Assembly: GCF_023100805.1 (NCBI RefSeq)
Contig: NZ_CP095855.1
Span: 4,629,001 to 4,693,000, forward strand
DNA from: Chitinophaga filiformis
GTDB lineage: Bacteria; Bacteroidota; Bacteroidia; Chitinophagales; Chitinophagaceae
Length of the DNA stretch: 64,000 bases
Direction: 5' to 3'
The notes below the pieces were generated by a model. That model did not search any database and was not told where the DNA came from. It was given only the letters and a program-made list of their open reading frames with translations. The translations under genes and the position numbers were made by a program. Below, one piece after another: positions 17,709 to 26,074 of the stretch. Position 1 is the stretch's first letter; each line of letters begins with the position of its first letter.

Positions 17709-20700
17709 ATGTCATTAGTCACTAGCGCACTGAAAAAGCCATTGTCCGTGGTGGTCTTAACCCTCGGCATGTTCCTGTTTTCAGTACTGGCTGTTATGAA
17801 TATCCCGATAGACATCTTTCCTAAGCTGAACCTGCCGACCATTTACGTCATAGAACCCTATGGCGGTATGTCGCCCCAGCAGATGGAAGGATTCTTCGCT
17901 ACCCGTTTACAGGACCAGTTCCTCTATGTGAACGGGATCAAAAATATCAGCAGCAAGAATATACAGGGGCTGACCATGATCAAGCTCTCTTTTTATGAAA
18001 ATACCAATATGGCGGAAGCCTCGGCACAGGTGGCCCTGCAGGTGAACAGGGCCATGAAGTTCTTCCCTCCGGGCGCTTTGCCTCCGCAGGTGGTTCGTTA
18101 TGATGCCTCTTCTCTGCCGGTAGGACAACTGGTGTTCAGCTGTCCAAACCGTTCCCTGAAAGATATCTACGACCTGGCCAATACGCGTGTGCGGCCCATG
18201 TTCGGCGCTGTACCCGGCTTGTCGGCGCCGCCGCCTTTTGGCGCCAATTCCCGCTCCGTGATCGTCAGTGTGGATCCTGACCGCCTGCGCAGTTACAATA
18301 TGAGTGCCGATGAAGTGGTAGAAGCCATCGCGAAGAACAATGTCATGACGCCTTCGGGGAACATCCGTATCAATAATACAATGTACGTCACTACCATCAA
18401 TTCACTGGAAAAAGAAGTGAAAGATTTCGGGGATATTCCCATCACCACAAACGGCAATGCTACTGTGTTTATCAGGGATGTAGCCCGGGTGAGCGACGCG
18501 GCCGATATAACGGTGGATTATGCGCTGGTGAACGGACGCCGGTCTGTTTACATCCCGGTAGTGAAAACTGCGGATGCTTCTACCTGGGATGTAGTGAAAG
18601 AATTAAAGGCAAGGCTGCCGGAGATGCAGAGCCTTTTGCCGGAAGATGTGAAAGTGACCTACGAGTTTGACCAGTCAGTGTTCGTGATCAATGCCGTGAA
18701 AAGCCTGTTGACCGAAGGGATACTGGGCGCATTGCTCACAGGATTGATGGTATTGTTGTTCCTGAGGGATCTGCGCAGCTGCCTGGTGGTAGTGATCACG
18801 ATCCCGATTGCCATCCTGGCTGCAGTACTTGGATTGCAGCTGGCCGGACAGACCATCAACCTGATGACCCTGAGCGGCCTGGCGCTGGCAATTGGCGTGT
18901 TGGTAGACCAGGCAACCGTGACGATAGAGAATATTCATCAGCATCTGGAGATGGGAAAATCCAAGCGACAGGCCATTTATGAAGCCAGCGAGGAGATTGC
19001 ATTCCCTTTGTTGCTGATACTCTTGTGCATACTGGCGGTATTTGCACCATCACTGATCATGACAGGTGTACCGAAAGCGATGTTCCTGCCATTGTCGCTG
19101 TCCATCGGTTTTGCCATGATAGCATCCTATTTCGCGGCACAGTCGCTGGTACCTGTACTGGCCAACTGGTGGTTGAAGGAAGGTAAGTTCAATCACGGGC
19201 TGGCCTTAGATAAAGAGGAGATCGGCCAGGTACGGCATGATCAGGAACGGCACAACCATAAGCCCCATGGGGCGAACGGTTTTGAGCGGTTTAAGAACCG
19301 CTTCCTGTCATTGCTGGAATGGCTGGGCAGACGTTCCCGCTGGGTGATAGGTGTGTATATCATACTGGCGTTTGCCATTGCAGGAACGGCTTTCGTAGTG
19401 ATCGGGAAAGACCTGATGCCGCATGTCAACACAGGCCAGTTCCAGTTGCGGCTGAAAGAGCCGGATGGTACGAGACTGGAAAGGACGGAGGAAAAAGTAC
19501 ACGAGGTGCTGGCATTGATCGATAGCACGGTGAACGGAAATGTGGCTATCAGTTCCGGGTATGTAGGGCTGGTGCCAAGCAGTTATGGAACGAGTAACCT
19601 GTATGTGTTTAATGCGGGCACGCATGAAGCGGTGTTGCAGGTCAATTTAAACGAGGATTACAAAGTTGACATAGAGGCACTCAAAGACGAACTGAGGGCC
19701 CGTATTAAGGCTAAAATGCCCGAAATGCGCGTAAGCTTTGAACCGGTCGACATGACGGAGAAGATCATGGCGCAGGGAGCTGCTACGCCTATTGAGGTAA
19801 GGGTAGCGGGAAAGGATATGAAACAGATTGCCGGCTATGCCGGAGGACTGGTGGATAAACTGAAGGAAGTCGATTTCCTCCGGGATGTGCAGATCGCCCA
19901 GCCATTGCATTACCCTACGATCAATATCAATATTGACCGGTTCAAGGTGGCGCAGATGGGGTTGAACATGTACCAGGTGGCCCGCTCTGTGACGGCATCC
20001 ACATCGTCCAGCAGGTTTACCGAAAAGAACCAGTGGCTGGATGAAAAAGTAGCTTACACTTACCAGGTGCAGGTACAGGTGCCCGAATACATCATGCAGA
20101 CCATTAATGACCTGAAGGAAATACCATTGGTAAAAGGGCAGCCAAGGCCGGTATTGGGCGATGTGGCAACATTCTCGAACGGGGAGATGCCGGGGGAATT
20201 TGACCGGGCCGGCACAAGGCGCTTTGTAACTGTCAGTGCGAACATCAATGGGAAGGACCTGGGTGCAGCGACAAAAGCCGTGCGGCAGGCTATTAATGAG
20301 ATGGGAGAACCGCCCCGCGGATTGAAGGTAGAGCTGAAGGGAAGTTCGAGCCTGCTGGTGGACACTTTATCCAGTTTACAGAACGGGCTGATGCTGGCCA
20401 TTGTCGTGATCTTCTTATTGCTGGCCGCAAACTACCAGTCGTTCAAATTAAGCTTTGTTGTACTCGTCACTGTACCTGCGGTAATTGCAGGCGCCCTGGT
20501 AATGTTATTACTGACAGGGGCGACATTGAACCTGCAGTCTTACATGGGTATGATCATGTCTACAGGGGTATCTGTGGCAAATGCGATCCTAATCGTAACG
20601 AATGCAGAGAAGCTCCGCCTGGAATACCGGGATGCCTATAAGGCGGCTATTACCAGCGCCGGTATCCGTTTGCGTCCCATCCTGATGACCAGCCTGGCGA

Positions 20701-20927
20701 TGATAGCGGGTATGATACCCATGGCAACGGGGCTGGGCGAATCGGGCGACCAGACAGCCCCATTGGGCCGTGCGGTGATAGGAGGGCTTATTGCCTCCAC
20801 GCTGGCGGCGCTGCTGATCTTACCGCTCGTATATGCCGCCATCCAACGCAAAGCATCCTATGAAGATCCTTCACTGATGCCCGAAAAAAAAGTCAACAAA
20901 CCTAAAATAGCGACAACTCATGTATAA
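17709..20927 (+). CDS. RND (HAE1/AcrB-type) efflux pump
   Basis: 1072 residues, the standard size, with the RND layout: TM1 (about 13-31, starting at KKPLSVVVLTLG), first large periplasmic loop, a TM2-6 block (about 330-500), a long charged cytoplasmic linker rich in His (HNHKPHG), TM7, the second periplasmic loop and a TM8-12 block (about 890-1050). GLALAIGVLVDQATVTIENI corresponds to the TM4 proton-relay region, with one Asp visible. It drives proton-coupled export across both membranes with the neighbouring outer-membrane factor and adaptor. Drug or solvent export is more likely than heavy metal export, as Met/His metal motifs are absent in the pore region; the substrate is not known. Confidence 0.95.
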   Translation: MSLVTSALKKPLSVVVLTLGMFLFSVLAVMNIPIDIFPKLNLPTIYVIEPYGGMSPQQMEGFFATRLQDQFLYVNGIKNISSKNIQGLTMIKLSFYENTNMAEASAQVALQVNRAMKFFPPGALPPQVVRYDASSLPVGQLVFSCPNRSLKDIYDLANTRVRPMFGAVPGLSAPPPFGANSRSVIVSVDPDRLRSYNMSADEVVEAIAKNNVMTPSGNIRINNTMYVTTINSLEKEVKDFGDIPITTNGNATVFIRDVARVSDAADITVDYALVNGRRSVYIPVVKTADASTWDVVKELKARLPEMQSLLPEDVKVTYEFDQSVFVINAVKSLLTEGILGALLTGLMVLLFLRDLRSCLVVVITIPIAILAAVLGLQLAGQTINLMTLSGLALAIGVLVDQATVTIENIHQHLEMGKSKRQAIYEASEEIAFPLLLILLCILAVFAPSLIMTGVPKAMFLPLSLSIGFAMIASYFAAQSLVPVLANWWLKEGKFNHGLALDKEEIGQVRHDQERHNHKPHGANGFERFKNRFLSLLEWLGRRSRWVIGVYIILAFAIAGTAFVVIGKDLMPHVNTGQFQLRLKEPDGTRLERTEEKVHEVLALIDSTVNGNVAISSGYVGLVPSSYGTSNLYVFNAGTHEAVLQVNLNEDYKVDIEALKDELRARIKAKMPEMRVSFEPVDMTEKIMAQGAATPIEVRVAGKDMKQIAGYAGGLVDKLKEVDFLRDVQIAQPLHYPTININIDRFKVAQMGLNMYQVARSVTASTSSSRFTEKNQWLDEKVAYTYQVQVQVPEYIMQTINDLKEIPLVKGQPRPVLGDVATFSNGEMPGEFDRAGTRRFVTVSANINGKDLGAATKAVRQAINEMGEPPRGLKVELKGSSSLLVDTLSSLQNGLMLAIVVIFLLLAANYQSFKLSFVVLVTVPAVIAGALVMLLLTGATLNLQSYMGMIMSTGVSVANAILIVTNAEKLRLEYRDAYKAAITSAGIRLRPILMTSLAMIAGMIPMATGLGESGDQTAPLGRAVIGGLIASTLAALLILPLVYAAIQRKASYEDPSLMPEKKVNKPKIATTHV

Positions 20928-22005
20928 GTATCTCTTCAGTATAAGCCTCCTGGTGATATTGTTCACTGCCTGCCATGAAAAGGCGCCCCAAAAGAAAACG
21001 GCCACCAAAAGTAACAAGAGCAGGAAATTCGAGCTGGCAGCCGTTGTGCATGAACCGCTTTCGTCCAATATACAATTACCTGCCGTACTGGAAGCCTATC
21101 AGCGCGTGAGTATCTATCCGCGGGTAAATGGTTTTGTAAAAACGGTAACGGTCGACAGGGGCAGTGTGGTACGCAAAGGGCAGGTGCTGATCACCCTGGA
21201 TGCACCGGAGATCATTCAGCAGTATTATGCGGCACAATCAAAATACCTGCAGGCCAGGGCCATGTTTGCGGCCTCGAAAGACAACTACGAACGTACGCTT
21301 GCCGTCAGTGAGACGCCGGGTACTATTTCCGCTCATGATGTGGAAGTGGCCAATGCCCGCATGGCGGCCGACAGCGCTATTATGAACAGCGAGCTGGCAA
21401 ATCTCCGGGCGCTGGAGGCTACCAGGAGTTATTTAACGGTGACGGCGCCTTTTGATGGTGTGATCACTGAACGTAATGTGCATCCCGGAGCGCTGGTAGG
21501 ACCGGGAACAAAGCTTGACGGCGGTGCCATGCTGATGCTGGAACAGGAAGATCGCCTGCGTTTGGTGGTACAGGTACCGGAAGTTTATAGCGCGCAGTTG
21601 TCGGCCACAAGACAGGTATCTTTCCATGTGAATGCCTTGCCGGGGAAATTGTTTGCGGGGGCTATCAGTCGCCAGGCAGGCTCCCTGAGCGACCGTTACC
21701 GCTCTGAAGCTGTAGAAGTGGATGTACAGAATGCCCAGCATCTGTTAAAACCAGGGATGTATGCGGAGATCACCATTCCCGTTACAGGGTCCCTGCAGGC
21801 GATGGTGGTGCCTGGCAGCGCTATCGTTACATCTACAGAAAAAAAGTATGTGGTGGCTATCAGGGAAGGCTATACGCATTGGGTCGATGTGCAGGAAGGA
21901 AATCACCACAATGACTCTTCCGAAGTATTTGGCAGTTTACTGCCGGGAGATAAGGTGATCGTTCATGCGAATGATGAAATAAAAGAAGGGGTCAGGATAG
22001 ATTAG
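20920..22005 (+). CDS. RND adaptor (membrane fusion) lipoprotein
   Basis: 361 residues starting inside the last codons of the pump gene (8-base overlap), so translation is probably coupled. The N-terminus has a lipobox (LFTAC, Cys about 17), so it is an inner-membrane lipoprotein. Then follow a beta-barrel/lipoyl half (RVNGFVKTVTVDRGSVVRKGQVLITLDAPEI), an alpha-hairpin (about 100-165), the second lipoyl half (VTAPFDGVITERNVHPGALV) and the membrane-proximal domain. It links the RND pump to the outer-membrane duct. Gene order OMF-pump-adaptor differs from the common adaptor-pump-OMF order. Confidence 0.94.
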   Translation: MYKYLFSISLLVILFTACHEKAPQKKTATKSNKSRKFELAAVVHEPLSSNIQLPAVLEAYQRVSIYPRVNGFVKTVTVDRGSVVRKGQVLITLDAPEIIQQYYAAQSKYLQARAMFAASKDNYERTLAVSETPGTISAHDVEVANARMAADSAIMNSELANLRALEATRSYLTVTAPFDGVITERNVHPGALVGPGTKLDGGAMLMLEQEDRLRLVVQVPEVYSAQLSATRQVSFHVNALPGKLFAGAISRQAGSLSDRYRSEAVEVDVQNAQHLLKPGMYAEITIPVTGSLQAMVVPGSAIVTSTEKKYVVAIREGYTHWVDVQEGNHHNDSSEVFGSLLPGDKVIVHANDEIKEGVRID

Positions 22006-22454
22006 ATCGGCAGGGAGAGTGTCTCATAATGATGGGCAAAAGCGCGGAACAGGGAACTATTAGCAAGGTTAAAGAAGTTTTCGAAGCTATGAAAAGCATG
22101 GAAATGGAGGGCAGCTGCCCTCAGCTATCATGCTCTTTAAGACACCTCATAATACCTCGTACCATAATGCTGCGTATCGATCTTGAACCGGTTTTGCCCG
22201 GAGCATGTTCATGAGGCATGGGCGGGTATTTTGATGGATATCTATCAGCAACATAGAAAAAAATAACAAGTCAAAACGAGGGCTTACACCGATGTGCTTG
22301 AACGCACCCCGGAAAGCCTGCACATGCATAAATGAGCTTTTGAACAAAGTAATCTGACTCTTTAAACAAAGTGAGCTGATTGACAGTGAGTTATCTTTGT
22401 CTCAGAAAACAGTTAAATATAAACAGTGTAAAAAGTTGTAGGTAAAAAGCGAAT

Positions 22455-22484
22455 AGGGGCCTCTTTTAGGAGGCCCCTCTGTTT
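22455..22484 (+). terminator. Intrinsic terminator downstream of the efflux operon
   Basis: A 9-bp GC-rich stem (AGGGGCCTC at 22455-22463 with GAGGCCCCT at 22470-22478) is followed by a T-rich run. It lies 450 bases after the adaptor stop; the stretch 22006-22454 holds no convincing gene, so either the operon has a long 3' tail or a small undetected RNA ends here. Confidence 0.7.
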
Positions 22485-22602
22485 TATTTATTGCATAGTG
22501 TCCGGTGATCTCTGTTTTGAGTAGTTAACTATGTTATCTCCCCTGATGTCGCATCTTTGTTCCCCGGCAGCATTTTTGTATTTCATTGATAAACCTAATG
22601 AT

Positions 22603-22797
22603 ATGACGATCAAGAAATCCACCAATGAAAAGAGAGCCATCAAACAGGTGAAGCGTAAGAATGCAGGCGCTACCGATGTTGCCAAAGCAGCTCCCAAAAA
22701 GGAGTTCAATGACGACAAGAACAATACCCTGGAAGGGTATGATGAAAATGAATATGATGAGAAAGATAAAGCCGACGAAAAGCGCCGTAAGGCTTAG
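22603..22797 (+). CDS. Small highly charged protein of unknown function
   Basis: 64 residues from the ATG at 22603 (MTIKKSTNEKR). The N-terminal half is Lys-rich and basic; the C-terminal half is acidic (DENEYDEKDKADEKRR). No signal, membrane segment or known domain is seen; it looks intrinsically disordered. A longer in-frame start at 22531 is not supported, as it would run through the likely promoter region (GCATCTTTG at 22551-22559). Its stop codon overlaps the stop codon of the convergent phosphoesterase gene, so the two genes share a 4-base 3' overlap. Small charged proteins like this are common near stress genes in Bacteroidota, but no role can be given. Confidence 0.6.
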   Translation: MTIKKSTNEKRAIKQVKRKNAGATDVAKAAPKKEFNDDKNNTLEGYDENEYDEKDKADEKRRKA

Positions 22798-23735
22798 ACG
22801 GTCCATCCATAAGGAACATATTCATTCTCAAAGCTGCCGTCGTCATAGAGATTGACCATGGCATAGCCATTTTCAGTACGATACCTCGTTCCCTTCCACC
22901 AGTTGCCGCTTACGGCCCCGTTACTGACATAGGTGATGCCATTATACATCACCTGTTCATAGAGGTGAATGTGTCCGCTCATACACAACCTGATGTTTGG
23001 ATGCTGATCGAACAGGGCGACCAGGCGGGCGGCGTCTGTATGCATGGAGCCAAGGCCCAGCTGGTAACCGGTATCTTCCTTAAATTTATTATCTACTACA
23101 ACCGTTGCTGCAGACACAATGGGAACGTGTGAGAATATGATAATGGGCAGCTGCGTATTGGCGGCGAGGTCTTTTTCCAGCCAGTCGAACTGTTCATCGT
23201 CCAGTTTGCAGGTATACCATACGCCATCATTTTTCGGCTGGATGCTATCCAGGACGATGAAGTGCCAGCCCGCTTTATTGAAACTGCGGTATGGCTTTTC
23301 AAGGCGCATCATTTCCAGTGAATATTTCTTACCATAGAGGGGATCGCTTGTTTCTCCCGCGCCCCATATATCATGATTTCCTATACAATATTCGATGGGC
23401 AGGCTGTTGTCGCTTTTCATCAGTCCGTGCCAGAGGTTCCACTGCAATTCAACACGGTCTTTGGGTGCTTTGAGGGCATCCATGATACAATCGCCTGTAT
23501 TCACGATAAAAGCAGGCGCGTCTTTTTGTGATTGTATGTGGTGGAGGCATTTTACCAGTCCTTCGGGCGCCTTTAATTCAGGTTCCAGATGTACGTCCGT
23601 CAGGTGGGCGAAACGCAATACCCTTTTCTTAGGCTTGATGATATTATCTGTAATAGTAGCAAGCGCGCGGGTACCGGGGAGTACTCCTATCAGTGCGCCA
23701 AGGCCCAGATTTTTCAATAAGGAACGACGATCCAT
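22794..23735 (-). CDS. Exported calcineurin-like metallophosphoesterase
   Basis: 313 residues from the ATG at 23733-23735. The N-terminus MDRRSLLKNLGLGALIG has a twin-Arg followed by a hydrophobic run, so a Tat-type export signal is likely. The metal-binding motifs of the calcineurin superfamily are in order: LTDVHLE (D-x-H), NTGDCI (GD), IGNHDIWG (GNHD), FSHVPI (H) and CMSGHIHLYEQ (GHxH). It should hydrolyse phosphomonoesters or phosphodiesters outside the cytoplasm. It ends convergently with the small charged protein gene, the stop codons overlapping. An upstream in-frame TTG is possible as start but the twin-Arg signal favours the ATG. Confidence 0.9.
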   Translation of the reverse strand: MDRRSLLKNLGLGALIGVLPGTRALATITDNIIKPKKRVLRFAHLTDVHLEPELKAPEGLVKCLHHIQSQKDAPAFIVNTGDCIMDALKAPKDRVELQWNLWHGLMKSDNSLPIEYCIGNHDIWGAGETSDPLYGKKYSLEMMRLEKPYRSFNKAGWHFIVLDSIQPKNDGVWYTCKLDDEQFDWLEKDLAANTQLPIIIFSHVPIVSAATVVVDNKFKEDTGYQLGLGSMHTDAARLVALFDQHPNIRLCMSGHIHLYEQVMYNGITYVSNGAVSGNWWKGTRYRTENGYAMVNLYDDGSFENEYVPYGWTV

Positions 23736-24155
23736 GTAATGTGATTTTGAGTGATACAAACTTATAGAGTGGCATCCGGAGATGCCAGGAAAGGGACGCT
23801 TATTAATATAAAAATAATGTAGCCTGTATGCAAGTTTAAACCTGGATTACCGGGGAACAACTCCGTTTTATACCACAGTTCGACTATGAGCTGGAAATCG
23901 CTTCGACCTCTTCCGGCAGCTCACATCGCACCCTTTCTCATTATCAGGCCCTATATTCTTACCTTAAAATATTGTAGTTGGTGTTAATATGACTGCAGTG
24001 AGTTCTCAGCTCGGGTTGAAACTTGCAAAATGGGGACCATCTCCATGCCGTTATTGGTCAGCGCCACATCGATGCCCTGTGTGATGCTGGCAATGTAGGC
24101 CAGGTGTCTTACATCTTCGCCCGAAGTATTACCCGGTCGGCTTGGAGGTAGTATG

Positions 24156-24216
24156 TCGAAAGGATACAAAAACGACATATAAAGGGCATAAAAAGGGTAT
24201 CTATATATCCTTTCGA
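24156..24216. repeat. 11-bp perfect inverted repeat with 39-base spacer
   Basis: TCGAAAGGATA (24156-24166) is matched by its complement TATCCTTTCGA (24206-24216). It lies upstream of the frameshifted gene at 24326 and may be an operator. The remaining gap from 23736 to 24325 shows no convincing gene. Confidence 0.45.
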
Positions 24217-24325
24217 TATTGAGGTGACCTTTATATATTATTTTGGTCTAGTTATGCATAGATATCTGTACCTTAACTGTACACTACCTGTAAGCTAGTA
24301 ATCTATAACCTCAAAAAACCTTTTT

Positions 24326-24864
24326 ATGGCCATTGTTAAGGATAATATCCTCCTGAAACTTGTACGGGGAACCCTCGGCAAACAACTCACGATCTACGAA
24401 CGGAATGGGCAGGTCATCATGGCGACCAAACGAGGCCCGTCAAGGAAAAAGCCTACACAAAAGCAGTTAGCTGCAAGGGAGCGGATGAGCATTGCTTCGT
24501 CGCGTGGCAACGGGCGCTGGCCGATCCCGAGGTGAAAGCCTATTACGCGTCCCTGGCAGGGCCGGGGCAAAACGCCTATAATATGGCCGTGAGGGATGCC
24601 TACCGTAGTCCGGACATCCAAAATATCCGCATAGAAGATACGGAGGTGGTAGTGACCGCCAAAAATGAATTCCGTGTAGCAGAAGTGGAGGTAACGGTAG
24701 TAGACGCTGATGGTGTTGTCAGGGAGAACGGGCCGGCATCTTTAGGCTGGAACGGCGTAGACTGGCATTACAAAGCAAAGGTATTGCCTGCAGGCGGTAA
24801 AATCGTTGTGTCGGTGGTCAATTTAGCAGAGGTTCAAACGGTGAAGGAATTGCTGATTACATAA
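24326..24864 (+). pseudogene. Frameshifted gene of unknown family
   Basis: Two overlapping frames form one protein of about 179 residues if a single base is restored near 24495-24498. Frame one runs from ATG 24326 through TLGKQLTIYERNG and ARERMSIA. It then goes off frame to a stop at 24535, while the continuing frame reads FVAWQRALADPEVKAYY and on to the stop at 24864. Restoring one T (GCTTC to GCTTTC) joins SIA directly to FVAW, so loss of one T from a short T-run is the simplest explanation. The product has a basic N-terminal half and a beta-rich C-terminal half (VVVTAKNEFRVAEVEVTVVDADG). I do not recognise a named family. It may be a true pseudogene or a sequencing error. Confidence 0.65.
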
Positions 24865-24873
24865 AAACAGAAA

Positions 24874-24901
24874 GGGCAAGGCGCCCTGAAGACCCTTGCC
24901 C
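24874..24901. terminator. Bidirectional terminator between convergent genes
   Basis: An 8-bp stem (GGGCAAGG 24874-24881 with CCTTGCCC 24894-24901) lies between the frameshifted gene and the leftward PAP2 gene. Read leftward it is followed by TTTCTGTTTTT, so it mainly terminates the PAP2 gene. Confidence 0.6.
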
Positions 24902-24924
24902 CGAAAGTATGATCAACCACAAAA

Positions 24925-25788
24925 TTATTTTGTCAACAGCAGCGATAGTCCTGCTGATTTCCATTGTGCATCGTAATTAGGCATCAGCATGATCCTGGTA
25001 GAGGAGTGCTCTGTATCATGGATAAAGAGGCGCTGCATTTTAGGATATAACCAGTATGCTGCTTTGGTGCTTAGAATACCGAGACCTGCACCTGTTACAA
25101 CATCGCTTAACCAGTGACGGTTGTTATAGATGCGGAGTGCACCGGTGGTAGCAGCTACCGCATAACCGGCTACGCCATACCAGGGGCTTACTTCATGATA
25201 TTCTTCCCACATAAACTGTGCACTCATAAATGCAATGGCGGTATGCCCCGAAGGGAAGGAGTTATAAGTACTGCCATCAGGACGAAGCCTGTTGGTAGCG
25301 CTCTTGATCGCGAAAGTACTTCCGGTAGCGATGAGCGAGGACATGCCGAATAATATGGTACGGTCGGCGAAGTTATGTTTACCATGAATACCTGCCATGT
25401 TCAACGCATATACGGCAGCAGCAGGCACCCATTTGAGGTAGTCGTCCACATTGGTGCGGAAAGTACCATGATCTTCCATGATCTCTTTCCTGGTAGACAT
25501 GTCCAGAGAGCGTATTTTACCACCGCTGAGCGACACGGCGCCATAGGTCATCATGGCCGTTGGAACGATGATGCTTACTAATCTGGCGCTATAGTTCGGG
25601 ATACGAGGTTTATACGCCAGATTGGTGTTAAATACCGGAACGGTTGTCTGATCTTTCTCTGATGTAGTGGTTGGCACAACATTTGTCTCATGGGTAGTAT
25701 CCGCACTAATCCCTGCAACAGTTGTGTCTGCAGCTGCATAGGCAGAGTATGTCAACAGTTGCAGGCTAAGCAGTAAGAACAATCTCAT
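24925..25788 (-). CDS. Exported PAP2-family lipid phosphatase
   Basis: 287 residues with a signal peptide (about 1-19, ending AYAA) and a membrane-associated PAP2 domain. The three phosphatase motifs are present: KSATNRLRP (K-x6-RP), SFPSGHTA (PSGH) and LRIYNNRHWLSDV (SR-x5-H-x3-D type, with the leading Ser replaced by Leu). Together they form the vanadium-haloperoxidase-like active site that dephosphorylates lipid phosphates such as phosphatidate, undecaprenyl diphosphate or lipid A. About 70 residues of low-complexity Thr-rich sequence precede the domain. It stands alone, with a convergent terminator behind it. Substrate not determinable. Confidence 0.9.
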   Translation of the reverse strand: MRLFLLLSLQLLTYSAYAAADTTVAGISADTTHETNVVPTTTSEKDQTTVPVFNTNLAYKPRIPNYSARLVSIIVPTAMMTYGAVSLSGGKIRSLDMSTRKEIMEDHGTFRTNVDDYLKWVPAAAVYALNMAGIHGKHNFADRTILFGMSSLIATGSTFAIKSATNRLRPDGSTYNSFPSGHTAIAFMSAQFMWEEYHEVSPWYGVAGYAVAATTGALRIYNNRHWLSDVVTGAGLGILSTKAAYWLYPKMQRLFIHDTEHSSTRIMLMPNYDAQWKSAGLSLLLTK

Positions 25789-25922
25789 ATTTGAATAGGT
25801 AATTTCTTTTATGTAACTGGTAATACTATTTAAATTAATACAAAATTGCCAAAAGAAACTGTAGACATTCTGAAAATCCCACGTCTTTAACTATATTTTC
25901 ACTTTTTTACACTTACAAATGG

Positions 25923-25930
25923 TATATTTG
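25923..25930 (+). promoter_or_regulatory. Promoter -7 element driving the fluoride riboswitch
   Basis: TATATTTG, an exact TAnnTTTG match. The expected transcription start a few bases downstream falls at about 25936, right at the first base of the riboswitch aptamer, which supports both calls. Confidence 0.65.
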
Positions 25931-25936
25931 TGTTAT

Positions 25937-26013
25937 ACCAGGAAATGGTGTCTTCCTGCACAAGAACCGTCTTCGCCCAAATGACCAGGGCAAGTCTGAT
26001 GGCGCCTGCAAAT
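25937..26013 (+). ncRNA. Fluoride riboswitch (crcB motif)
   Basis: The aptamer fits the crcB RNA architecture. CAGGAA (25939-25944) pairs with TTCCTG (25953-25958) as the pseudoknot helix. GGTGTC (25947-25952) pairs with GGCGCC (26001-26006) as the closing stem. The conserved bases AATGG, the AACC segment (25965-25968) and CTGATGGCGCCTGC (25995-26008) are in the right order. The variable hairpin GTCTT..GCCC / GGGC..AAGTC lies between. By eye it lines up closely with the Bacillus-type crcB riboswitch. Downstream, CCTCCC (26019-26024) can pair with GGGAGG (26039-26044), a candidate expression-platform hairpin near the start of the transporter gene. Fluoride binding should switch on the CLC-type exporter that follows. 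Confidence 0.85.
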
Positions 26014-26074
26014 AACCACCTCCCTATATAATACAATGGGGAGGAGCAAACAGTTCGTATTTATTTGTAGGCTA

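Noticed and set aside
22029..22214. A 61-codon rightward frame after the efflux adaptor gene
   Set aside because: It has no promoter, no homology I can recognise and irregular composition; the gap is more likely non-coding.
23984..24178. A 64-codon leftward frame with fairly protein-like content (SGEDVRHLAYIASITQGIDVAL)
   Set aside because: It lacks a convincing start and partner motifs and overlaps the inverted repeat at 24156; it may be a relic, but I could not support it as a gene.
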